DNA of 64,000 nucleotides from the NCBI RefSeq assembly GCF_023091155.1, contig NZ_JAHWXK010000001.1:2046001-2110000 (forward strand), written 5' to 3'. This DNA comes from Microbacterium sufflavum. Its GTDB lineage: Bacteria; Actinomycetota; Actinomycetes; Actinomycetales; Microbacteriaceae. The notes under the pieces are model-generated. The model did not search any database, was not told where the DNA came from, and saw nothing but the letters and a program-made list of their open reading frames with translations. Of this stretch, positions 42,238-49,076 are shown piece by piece (the first letter of the stretch is position 1; every line of letters begins with the position of its first letter). Made by a program: the position numbers and the translations under genes.

Positions 42238-44403
42238 ATGACCTCCGCACCCGCCGACACCGCCCGCGACACCGCCCGCGCCGCCCTCGCCGAGCTGGTC
42301 GGGCGCGCCGACGTCGACTTCCACGACGGGCAGTACGAGGCGATCGAGGCCCTGGTGGAGGGGCGCCGCCGCGCGCTCGTGGTGCAGCGCACCGGCTGGG
42401 GCAAGTCCGCGGTGTACTTCGTCGCGACGCTGCTGCGCCGACGGCAGGGCGCGGGCCCCACCGTGCTGGTGTCGCCGCTGCTCGCCCTCATGCGCGACCA
42501 GATCGCGGCCGCCGAGCGCGCGGGCGTGCGGGCGGTGGCGATCAACTCCACGAACGCGCACGAGTGGGCGGAGGTGGAGGGGCGGCTCGCGCGCGACGAG
42601 GTCGACGTGCTGCTGGTGTCGCCCGAGCGGCTCAACAACCCCGCCTTCCGCGAGCAGCAGCTGCCCGCGCTCGTGGCCCGCCTCGGCATGCTCGTCATCG
42701 ACGAGGCGCACTGCATCAGCGACTGGGGGCACGACTTCCGGCCCGACTACCGCCGCCTGCGCGACCTGATCGGCCAGCTCCCGACCGACGTGCCGGTCCT
42801 GGCCACGACCGCGACCGCCAACAGCCGCGTCGTGGCCGACGTCGCCGAGCAGCTCGGAGCGCTGCCGACCGGGGAGGCCGGTGGGGCTGTGGCGTCCGCT
42901 GCACCGGGTGCGGGTGCGGGTGCGGGAGCCGTGCCGGTGCTGACGATCCGCGGACCCCTGGCCCGCACGTCGCTGCGGCTCGGCGTGCTGCGCCTGCGCG
43001 ACTCGGCCAGCCGCCTGGCCTGGCTGCTGAGCCACCTCGACGACCTTCCGGGCTCCGGCATCATCTACACGCTCACGGTCGCCGCGGCCGTCGACACCGC
43101 GCGACTGCTGCGTGAGCACGGGCATGAGGTGCGCGCCTATACCGGGCAGACCGATGCCGAGGAGCGCGCCGAGTCGGAGGGCATGCTCAAGCGCAACGAG
43201 GTCAAGGCGCTCGTGGCCACCAGCGCCCTGGGCATGGGCTTCGACAAGCCCGACCTCGGCTTCGTCGTGCACCTCGGCGCGCCGTCGTCGCCCGTCGCGT
43301 ACTACCAGCAGGTGGGCCGTGCGGGCCGAGCGAGCGACAACGCCGACGTGCTGCTGCTGCCCGGGGTCGAGGACCGCGACATCTGGCACTACTTCGCGAC
43401 CGCGTCGATGCCCGACCGTGAGCGCGCCGAACGGGTGATCGCCGCGCTCGGCGACGCTCCGATCTCGACCCCGGCGCTGGAGGCCCGGGTCGACATCCGC
43501 CGCACGCCGCTGGAGTTGCTGCTCAAGGTGCTCGACGTCGACGGAGCCGTGCGGCGCGTGCAGGGCGGCTGGATCGCGACGGGAGCGCCGTGGATCTACG
43601 ACGCCGAGCGCTACGAGCGCATCGCCGCCGAGCGGGTCGCCGAGCAGCAGCACATGCTCGACTACGAGCGGACCGACGGCTGCCGCATGGAGTTCCTGCA
43701 GCGGGCGCTCGACGACGAGACCGCCGCGCCCTGCGGTCGCTGCGACACCTGCGCGGGCGTCTGGTTCCCGACCGAGGTGGCGTCGACGGCCAGCGCGCAG
43801 GCGGCGGAGTCGCTCGACCGCGTGGGCGTGCCGATCGAGCCGCGGCGCGCCTGGCCGACCGGCGCCGACCGCCTCGACGTGCCCGTCAAGGGCCGCATCC
43901 CCGCGGACGAGCAGGCCGAGGAGGGGCGTGCGCTGGCGCGGCTCACCGATCTGGGCTGGGGCGGCGCGCTGCGCGACACCTTCGCCGCGGGCGCCCCCGA
44001 TGCCGCGGTGACCCCGCAGCTGGTGCAGGCGTGCGTGCGCGTGCTCGCCGGGTGGGGGTGGGCGGAGCGGCCCGTCGCCGTGGTCGCCCTGCCCTCGCGG
44101 TCGCGGCCGCTGCTGGTGGACTCGCTGGCGCGAGGACTGGCCGACATCGGGCGACTGCCGTACCTGGGCGCTCTGGAGCTGCGCGGCGGGGGACCGTCCG
44201 GCCAGTCGGGAGGGAACAGCGTGTTCCGGCTCGCGGGCGTGTGGGACCGCTTCGACGCGTCGCACCTCGAGGTGCCAGCGGGCCCCGTGCTGCTGGTCGA
44301 CGACCTCGTCGACAGTCGCTGGACCATGACGGTCGCCGCGCGCACCCTCCGTCGTGCCGGGGCCACCGCGGTGCTCCCGTTCGCGCTCGCCCTCCGCGGC
44401 TGA
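42238..44403 (+). CDS. RecQ-family DNA helicase with C-terminal phosphoribosyltransferase domain
   Basis: 721 aa. Helicase domain 1 has Walker A TGWGKS (52-57) and the DEAH box followed by CISDWGHDFRPDYRRL (155-174); domain 2 has QVGRAGR (358-364). The RecQ zinc domain keeps its four cysteines (482, 499, 502, 505). The HRDC domain is absent; instead residues about 611-721 carry a phosphoribosyltransferase-like domain with the PRPP loop VLLVDDLVDSRWT (684-696). It probably unwinds recombination or stalled-fork DNA; the PRTase part may bind a nucleotide. Start ATG 42238 (CAGAGT seven bases upstream, GGAGG also close). Its last 16 bp are part of the 34-bp repeat that flanks the next island. Confidence 0.88.
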   Translation: MTSAPADTARDTARAALAELVGRADVDFHDGQYEAIEALVEGRRRALVVQRTGWGKSAVYFVATLLRRRQGAGPTVLVSPLLALMRDQIAAAERAGVRAVAINSTNAHEWAEVEGRLARDEVDVLLVSPERLNNPAFREQQLPALVARLGMLVIDEAHCISDWGHDFRPDYRRLRDLIGQLPTDVPVLATTATANSRVVADVAEQLGALPTGEAGGAVASAAPGAGAGAGAVPVLTIRGPLARTSLRLGVLRLRDSASRLAWLLSHLDDLPGSGIIYTLTVAAAVDTARLLREHGHEVRAYTGQTDAEERAESEGMLKRNEVKALVATSALGMGFDKPDLGFVVHLGAPSSPVAYYQQVGRAGRASDNADVLLLPGVEDRDIWHYFATASMPDRERAERVIAALGDAPISTPALEARVDIRRTPLELLLKVLDVDGAVRRVQGGWIATGAPWIYDAERYERIAAERVAEQQHMLDYERTDGCRMEFLQRALDDETAAPCGRCDTCAGVWFPTEVASTASAQAAESLDRVGVPIEPRRAWPTGADRLDVPVKGRIPADEQAEEGRALARLTDLGWGGALRDTFAAGAPDAAVTPQLVQACVRVLAGWGWAERPVAVVALPSRSRPLLVDSLARGLADIGRLPYLGALELRGGGPSGQSGGNSVFRLAGVWDRFDASHLEVPAGPVLLVDDLVDSRWTMTVAARTLRRAGATAVLPFALALRG

Positions 44404-44421
44404 CGCCGGGGCCCCGGGCTC
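44388..44421 (+). repeat. Left copy of 34-bp direct repeat (recQ 3' end)
   Basis: Reads CGCCCT-C-CGCGGCTGA-CG-CCGGGGCCCCGGGCTC. It includes the last codons and stop of recQ and a GC palindrome. The copy at 46496-46529 differs at three positions, one of them synonymous in the ALRG-stop reading. Confidence 0.85.
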
Positions 44422-44470
44422 GGTTCGGGCCTCTCGCGCTGTGCGGGATGCATAAATCGGACGCGGGACG

Positions 44471-44500
44471 TTGCACGGCGTTGCTCCGCGGTGATTGGCT
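44471..44500 (+). promoter_or_regulatory. Promoter TTGCAC-N18-TTGGCT, leaderless
   Basis: -35 TTGCAC (44471-44476), 18 bp, -10 TTGGCT (44495-44500), then six bases and the ATG at 44507. Confidence 0.55.
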
Positions 44501-44506
44501 CAACCC

Positions 44507-44890
44507 ATGGAAACGCTTTGGGACCGGAATGGACGTGTCGTGGGATGGATTGACGATGACCGACTGCGCTCGCTTGACGGGCGAGTGATTGGCTGGCTGG
44601 TATCTGATGAGCTCGTTTACTCGCTTCGAGGGCAGCACGTTGGTTGGTTCGAGGAAGGACAGTTCTGGGATCTGAAGGGACACGTAGTGACCTTCGCGCA
44701 GAACGCGACGAGCGGCCCGTCGAAGCCGGAACTCTCCGATGTTCCTGCCGTGCCCGCGCTCTCTGCGGTTCCGGGAACGCCTGGTATGGGGGCGTTCACG
44801 GGAAGCCAGCGTTCAGTGGGTCATGGAGTTCGCAGGATTGGCAGTCCTTCCTCGACTAGCAGTCGACGCGGTGTCGGCGGCTGTCCCTAG
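44507..44890 (+). CDS. 4-fold beta flower domain protein, probably frameshifted
   Basis: 127 aa as read. The first 62 residues are four short repeats of the form LxDxxGRVVGW (NGRVVGWI, DGRVIGWL, RGQHVGWF, KGHVVTF), matching the 4-fold beta flower domain; function of the family is unknown. From about residue 70 a Pro/Gly-rich linker leads to a tail that looks wrong in this frame. In the frame reached by adding one G to the G-run at 44788-44792, the tail reads HGKPAFSGSWSSQDWQSFLD and stops at 44859, the kind of Trp-rich end I expect for the family. So a 1-nt deletion, a sequencing error or slippage is likely. Codon use is less GC-rich than its neighbours. Confidence 0.6.
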   Translation: METLWDRNGRVVGWIDDDRLRSLDGRVIGWLVSDELVYSLRGQHVGWFEEGQFWDLKGHVVTFAQNATSGPSKPELSDVPAVPALSAVPGTPGMGAFTGSQRSVGHGVRRIGSPSSTSSRRGVGGCP

Positions 44891-44941
44891 GCTAATCGCC
44901 ACCCGTGCATTGAACTCGGGTAGAGAGAGAGGGGGAGCGTC

Positions 44942-45127
44942 ATGGCGATAGCTCACGAGGAAGCATTCAAGGCGGTCATGGACGCGATCAAGGAGCAGGC
45001 CGAGGAGGTGAAGACGTCCGAACATTTGAACGTCAATGCCAAGGCTGCGGCACTGCGCGATCTGGCAGCTGCGTACCGTCATCTGCGCGGCGGGGCGCAG
45101 CCAGGCGGCTTCAGCCTGGAGAAATAG
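44942..45127 (+). CDS. Small hypothetical protein (61 aa)
   Basis: 61 aa, mostly helical: EEAFKAVMDAIKEQAEEV...KAAALRDLAAAYRHLRGG. No membrane span, no recognised domain. A strong ribosome-binding site (GGGGGAG, 44932-44938) precedes the ATG and a terminator follows the stop, both of which favour a real gene. It lies 51 bp after the beta-flower gene, inside the putative island, and could be its partner. Confidence 0.65.
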   Translation: MAIAHEEAFKAVMDAIKEQAEEVKTSEHLNVNAKAAALRDLAAAYRHLRGGAQPGGFSLEK

Positions 45128-45139
45128 ATCACTCCTGAT

Positions 45140-45178
45140 CGAAGCCCCGGTGGCCCTCTCGGCGCGACCGGGGCTTCG
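45140..45178 (+). terminator. Rho-independent-like terminator
   Basis: 12-bp perfect stem CGAAGCCCCGGT (45140-45151) with ACCGGGGCTTCG (45167-45178), 15-nt loop, then TT. It ends the beta-flower/61-aa gene unit. Confidence 0.8.
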
Positions 45179-45493
45179 TTGGGCGGACTGGCCCACTATC
45201 TATGCTCTGGGTTGGCGGCTTCGGGACTTGATGCACGATTGGCCTGCCGGCCAGTTAGCAGAGTCGGGCTGCGAGTGGTTCGGATTTCCAGAGGCATGGA
45301 TCCGAGCGCTGCGACTTTCTTCGCGGTCATCAACTTCTTCGACTCGCCTATCGCGTGCTTCGTCGTGCTTCAGCTGCACCTTCAAGACTGCTGAGGGCGC
45401 TCGACGCCCGTTCTGTGATTGGGTTCTTCCATGTGGCTTAGCCCTCTCGTCTCGTTGCACGCATCGATTACGTCGGATTCGGGATGGTGGGAC
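45179..45493. other. Intergenic segment within the island
   Basis: About 315 bp between the terminator and the next start. Short open frames exist, but none has a convincing start, ribosome site or recognisable sequence. Base composition is lower in GC than the flanks. No promoter for the next gene is obvious. Confidence 0.4.
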
Positions 45494-46303
45494 ATGTCTT
45501 CTTTCTGGCCGGATCTCATCGTCGGTGTGGTAACTGGTGCCCTCGTGGCCGCCGCAGTGCTGTGTGCGGAGAAGCGATCTGTACGCCGAGCAGCCGCGGA
45601 GGCGGTCGGTCGGCAGCAGGAGAACGCAATTGAGGTAGCTCAACTGGCGCTCCGTGGGGTGCACCTGTTCCCGAGCAGCGGCGCCGCGTCGCTGTTGCCC
45701 GCCGGCGAAAACATGGACCGCTTGCGCGCTGCTGTCCAAGCGGTTGCCCCCGGACCCACCGCCCGACCTGTTTTCGGATACCGGTGGGTTGAGGGTGCGG
45801 TCGAGGCCTTCGAGCGCGTGGAAGTCCTCGCCGACAGCATCACGGCGCAGGTCAATAAGTACGACGGATGGGACGCGGGCGGTGGGATCGCTGACGCACT
45901 GTTCAATCGCATCGCTGTTATCGCGGACATCAACGAGAAGTATGCGCCCTTTCCGATTACCGAGCCTCCGTTTCTGGATAGGTGGGGAGATGGCACCAGC
46001 GCCACTGCGGCTCTCAATCCGGTGGCCGGGACCCTTGAAGACGACTACGCATTCAGGGAGGACGTCAATCAGTACCTCGCCGAGAGATGGCGACTCGAGC
46101 GCTTTCGGCGTGCATTCTTCGTGGCGTACGGCGGACTTCGCGCGGACGCACAGGCGATAAACCGCCGGGCATTCGATGCTTCCCGCGGCCTCATAGGGCG
46201 ATGGTTCGCAGAACAGCGACGGCGCCGGGAGCATTCGACCGCGATGATCGAACGCACAAGAGAGGCAGAGCAGATAGTCGCGCCCACAGCCACGGATCGC
46301 TAA
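45494..46303 (+). CDS. Hypothetical membrane-anchored protein
   Basis: 269 aa. One membrane span near the N terminus (about 6-26, LIVGVVTGALVAAAVLCAE) followed by a basic KRSVRR stretch, so the remaining roughly 240 residues should face the cytoplasm. The rest is helical, ending in RRRREHSTAMIERTREAEQ. No family is recognised. ATG 45494 is preferred (GGATGGTGGG upstream, span at the very start); 45419 is an alternative. It lies in the putative island. Confidence 0.55.
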   Translation: MSSFWPDLIVGVVTGALVAAAVLCAEKRSVRRAAAEAVGRQQENAIEVAQLALRGVHLFPSSGAASLLPAGENMDRLRAAVQAVAPGPTARPVFGYRWVEGAVEAFERVEVLADSITAQVNKYDGWDAGGGIADALFNRIAVIADINEKYAPFPITEPPFLDRWGDGTSATAALNPVAGTLEDDYAFREDVNQYLAERWRLERFRRAFFVAYGGLRADAQAINRRAFDASRGLIGRWFAEQRRRREHSTAMIERTREAEQIVAPTATDR

Positions 46304-46324
46304 GCGAGAGTGTTGCCCGCCAGC

Positions 46325-46512
46325 CGCCGGGGCTTCACACGGGCCGCGGTTGGCAGTGGACATGCGGGTCGCGGTCTTCTCCAGTTCTTCGTATCCGACC
46401 GGGTTCAGCACGTGCTGGCACTCGTCGTTGGAGCACTTCACGGTCTCGTGGCCCTGGTGCAAGGCAGGCGGGTGACAGATCCGCGGGGCGATGTCCGCCC
46501 TGCGCGGCTGAG
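46325..46512 (-). pseudogene. Coding-like remnant with zinc-ribbon residues
   Basis: On the minus strand an open frame with strong G/C bias at third positions encodes DIAPRICHPPALHQG then HETVKCSNDECQHVLNP and continues YEELEKTATRMSTANRG. Cys and His spacing (C-H...C-x4-C-x-H) suggests a zinc ribbon. No start codon with a ribosome site is seen and the frame meets the right-hand 34-bp repeat, so it looks like a truncated piece of a larger gene. The parent gene is not recognised. Confidence 0.35.
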
Positions 46513-46529
46513 CCCGGGGCCCCGGGCTC
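46496..46529 (+). repeat. Right copy of 34-bp direct repeat
   Basis: Reads CGCCCT-G-CGCGGCTGA-GC-CCGGGGCCCCGGGCTC; three differences from 44388-44421. It abuts the IclR stop codon and its centre is a 22-bp perfect palindrome (46509-46530), which could also act as a terminator for the convergent IclR gene. Confidence 0.85.
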
Positions 46530-47295
46530 AGTCGTCGGCGGGGGAGATGCGCGGGGGCCAGGAGGTCGCGCCGAGCTCGCGGGAGATGTTCCTCGCGGTC
46601 TCGCGCAGAGCGTTCACGACGGCGTCCGAGGCGGGGGTCTGCGAGGTCGGCAGGACCACGGCGACCGCGGCGACGATCGCGTCGGAGGCATCGGCGACGG
46701 GCGCCGCGAGCGACGACTCACCGAGCACGGCCTCGTCGAACTCGCCCGCCATGCCCCGCTCGGCGATCGCGGGCAGCTCCAGCGTCAACCGCGCGACGTC
46801 GGTGACCGTGTCGCCGGTGAGGCTGCGCAGCGGTGCGTCGAACACCGTCCGCTGGAACCCCTGGTCGTACGCGAGCAGCACCTTGCCCATCGCGGAGGCG
46901 TGCGCGGGGATCGCCATACCGGTCTCGAGCATCTGCTGGCTGTCGTCGGGGCGCAGGTTGTGATGGATCACCAGCACGTCGGTGAAGTGCGGCGCTCCCA
47001 GGCGCACGGAGAGGTGCGTGCGGCGGGCGAGCTCCTGGGTCCAGCGCATGGACCGCGCCCGCACGTCGAGGCTGTCGAGGTACACGTTGCTGAGGCGCAG
47101 CAGGGTGGGGCCGAGCATGTAGCGCTGCCCTCCGCGCTCCTTGGCGACCAGGCCGTGCGCGCGCAGCGACTTCACGATGCCGTGCACGGTCGACGGCGGC
47201 AGGCCGAGCGCGCTCGACAGGTCGGTGATGCCGAGGTGGCGCGCCCCCTGCAGCAGGTCGAGGATCTTCGCCGCACGGTCGATCGCCTGGATCAT
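46528..47295 (-). CDS. IclR-family transcriptional regulator of the dha operon
   Basis: 255 aa. Winged helix about 5-65 (GITDLSSALGLPPSTVHGIVKSLRAHGLV) and IclR effector domain about 75-250. It is divergent from dhaKLM and similar in layout to GylR-type glycerol regulators, so it likely responds to glycerol or dihydroxyacetone metabolites (inferred). GGAAGGAG precedes the ATG at 47295. Longer frames upstream run through dhaK on the other strand and are rejected. Confidence 0.85.
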   Translation of the reverse strand: MIQAIDRAAKILDLLQGARHLGITDLSSALGLPPSTVHGIVKSLRAHGLVAKERGGQRYMLGPTLLRLSNVYLDSLDVRARSMRWTQELARRTHLSVRLGAPHFTDVLVIHHNLRPDDSQQMLETGMAIPAHASAMGKVLLAYDQGFQRTVFDAPLRSLTGDTVTDVARLTLELPAIAERGMAGEFDEAVLGESSLAAPVADASDAIVAAVAVVLPTSQTPASDAVVNALRETARNISRELGATSWPPRISPADD

Positions 47296-47349
47296 CCGCG
47301 TCTCCTTCCGGTCGTCGTCGACCCGGTCGCGCCGGTCGCCTGAACGATC

Positions 47350-47378
47350 TTGACAAGCCGGCAGGCTCCGAGCATATT
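47350..47378 (+). promoter_or_regulatory. dhaK promoter
   Basis: Consensus -35 TTGACA (47350-47355), exactly 17 bp, -10 CATATT (47373-47378). Confidence 0.75.
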
Positions 47379-47392
47379 CGACATTAACGAAT
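47376..47392. promoter_or_regulatory. Candidate IclR operator at dhaK promoter
   Basis: ATTCG-acattaa-CGAAT, 5-bp arms with a 7-bp spacer. It covers the 3' half of the -10 and the likely transcription start, so binding should repress. The 7-bp spacer equals that of the other IclR operator in this window. Confidence 0.6.
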
Positions 47393-47442
47393 TCCTTTCG
47401 GATTTTCGGGACAGCGCACGATGCATCAAAGGAGATCGCACG

Positions 47443-48435
47443 ATGAAGAAGCTCATCAACGCCCCGGAAGACGTCCTCGTCGAATCCCTGCGGGGCGTCG
47501 CCGCCGCTCATCCGGAGCTGTCGGTGGATCTGGAGAACCACGTCATCACGCGGGCCACGCCCAAGGCGCAGGGCAAGGTCGCCGTCGTGTCCGGTGGCGG
47601 GTCGGGACACGAGCCCCTGCACGGCGGCTACGTGGGCACGGGCATGCTCGATGCGGCCGTCGCCGGGGAGGTCTTCACCTCGCCCACCCCCGACCGCGTG
47701 CAGGTGGCGACCCAGGCCGTCGACCGTGGCGCCGGCGTGCTGCACATCGTGAAGAACTACACCGGCGACGTGCTCAACTTCGAGATGGCCGCTGAGCTCG
47801 CGTCGATGGAGGGCATCGAGGTGGGCACGGTCGTGGTCGACGACGACGTCGCGGTGCAGGACTCGCTGTACACGGCGGGACGCCGCGGGGTCGGGCTCAC
47901 GGTGCTGCTGGAGAAGCTCGTGGGCGCCGCCGCCGAGGAGGGCCGCGACCTCGCGTCCGTCGTCGAGCTGGCGAAGCGCATCAACGGACAGGGGCGCTCG
48001 ATGGGCATGGCGCTCACGAGCTGCACCGTGCCCGCCGCGGGCAAGCCCACGTTCGACCTCCCGGACGACCAGATGGAAATCGGCATCGGCATCCACGGCG
48101 AGCCGGGCCGGCACCGCGAGCCGCTCGCGCCCGCGTCCGACATCGCCCGCCAGCTCGTCGAACCCATCCTGGGCGACATCGACGCGGCCGGTCCCGCGAT
48201 CGTGATGCTCAACGGCATGGGTGCGACCCCGCTCATCGAGCTCTACCTCATGTACGGCGAGGTCGCCGCGATCCTGGAGAAGTCGGGCGTGCAGATCGCC
48301 CGCAACCTCGTCGGCAACTACATCACCTCGCTCGACATGGCCGGCTGCTCGGTCACGGTGCTGAAGGCCGACGACGAGCTGCTGCGGCTGTGGGACGCAC
48401 CCGTGGTCACCCCCGGCCTGCGGTGGGGCGCCTGA
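47443..48435 (+). CDS. dhaK: Dihydroxyacetone kinase subunit DhaK
   Basis: 330 aa. Binds dihydroxyacetone covalently through His218 (GIGIHGEPG) and transfers the phosphoryl group from DhaL. VSGGGSGHEPLH (49-60) shapes the substrate site. AAAGGAG precedes the ATG at 47443; the frame upstream to 47350 is promoter. Stop and dhaL start share one base (TGATG). Confidence 0.95.
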   Translation: MKKLINAPEDVLVESLRGVAAAHPELSVDLENHVITRATPKAQGKVAVVSGGGSGHEPLHGGYVGTGMLDAAVAGEVFTSPTPDRVQVATQAVDRGAGVLHIVKNYTGDVLNFEMAAELASMEGIEVGTVVVDDDVAVQDSLYTAGRRGVGLTVLLEKLVGAAAEEGRDLASVVELAKRINGQGRSMGMALTSCTVPAAGKPTFDLPDDQMEIGIGIHGEPGRHREPLAPASDIARQLVEPILGDIDAAGPAIVMLNGMGATPLIELYLMYGEVAAILEKSGVQIARNLVGNYITSLDMAGCSVTVLKADDELLRLWDAPVVTPGLRWGA

Positions 48436-49076
48436 TGGCGGCCGTCGGCACCGCGCAGCTCGCGGACTGGATCACCCGCTACCGCGACGCGGTCACCGCG
48501 CAGCGCGACTGGCTCACTGAGCTGGACTCCGCGATCGGCGACGCCGACCACGGCGCCAACATGGCCCGCGGCTTCGCGGCCGTGGGAGACAAGCTGGCCG
48601 CGGGGACCCCGGCCACGGTCGACGAGCTGCTGAAGACGGTCGGCATGACGCTCGTGAGCTCGGTGGGCGGAGCGAGCGGCCCGCTGTACGGCACCTTCTT
48701 CCTGCGCATGGGCATGTCCGCCGGAGCGGTCTCGGAGCTGGACGGCCCCGCGCTCGCCGCGGCCCTGCGTGCCGGACTCGAGGGCATCGTCGCCCGCGGC
48801 AAGCCCGAGGCGGGGGACAAGACCATGTACGACGCGATGGCGCCGGCGGTCGATGCGTTCGACGCGGCGCTCGCCGACGGGTCCTCGGTGGGCGACGCCG
48901 CCCGGGCGGCGGCCGACGCGGCGGCCGCGGGGCGCGACGCCACCCTCGACCTGGTGGCGCGCAAGGGGCGCGCCAGCTACCTGGGCGAACGCAGCGCGGG
49001 GCACCTCGACCCGGGCGCGGCCTCCACCGCGATCCTGTTCGACACGCTCGCCGCCGCGATCGCGGACAGCGCCTGA
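48435..49076 (+). CDS. dhaL: Dihydroxyacetone kinase subunit DhaL
   Basis: 213 aa. Carries the tightly bound ADP that is rephosphorylated by DhaM; the Mg-binding aspartates are visible in DSAIGDADHG (Asp31, 36, 38), and SVGGASGPLYGTFF and GDKTMYDAM are family motifs. Translationally coupled to dhaK and dhaM by TGATG overlaps at both ends. Confidence 0.95.
   Translation: MAAVGTAQLADWITRYRDAVTAQRDWLTELDSAIGDADHGANMARGFAAVGDKLAAGTPATVDELLKTVGMTLVSSVGGASGPLYGTFFLRMGMSAGAVSELDGPALAAALRAGLEGIVARGKPEAGDKTMYDAMAPAVDAFDAALADGSSVGDAARAAADAAAAGRDATLDLVARKGRASYLGERSAGHLDPGAASTAILFDTLAAAIADSA

Larger units (their letters stand above)
44404..46495. mobile_element. Putative small genomic island at the 3' end of recQ
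   Basis: Bases between the two 34-bp repeats are visibly richer in A/T than both flanks. They carry a frameshifted beta-flower gene, a 61-aa gene, a membrane-anchored protein gene and a coding-like remnant on the minus strand. The repeat copies the recQ 3' end so that both copies read ALRG-stop, as expected when an element integrates into a gene end and rebuilds it. No integrase or transposase is present, so the element would be a remnant or mobilised in trans. Confidence 0.55.

Noticed and set aside
45179..45394. A 71-codon open frame inside the island
   Set aside because: No ribosome site, no recognisable sequence, and it begins right at the terminator stem; chance frame more likely.
46509..46530. 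The GC palindrome as simply a transcription terminator
   Set aside because: It may work as one, but that does not explain why a 34-bp segment including recQ codons is duplicated at 44388, so the repeat interpretation is kept.
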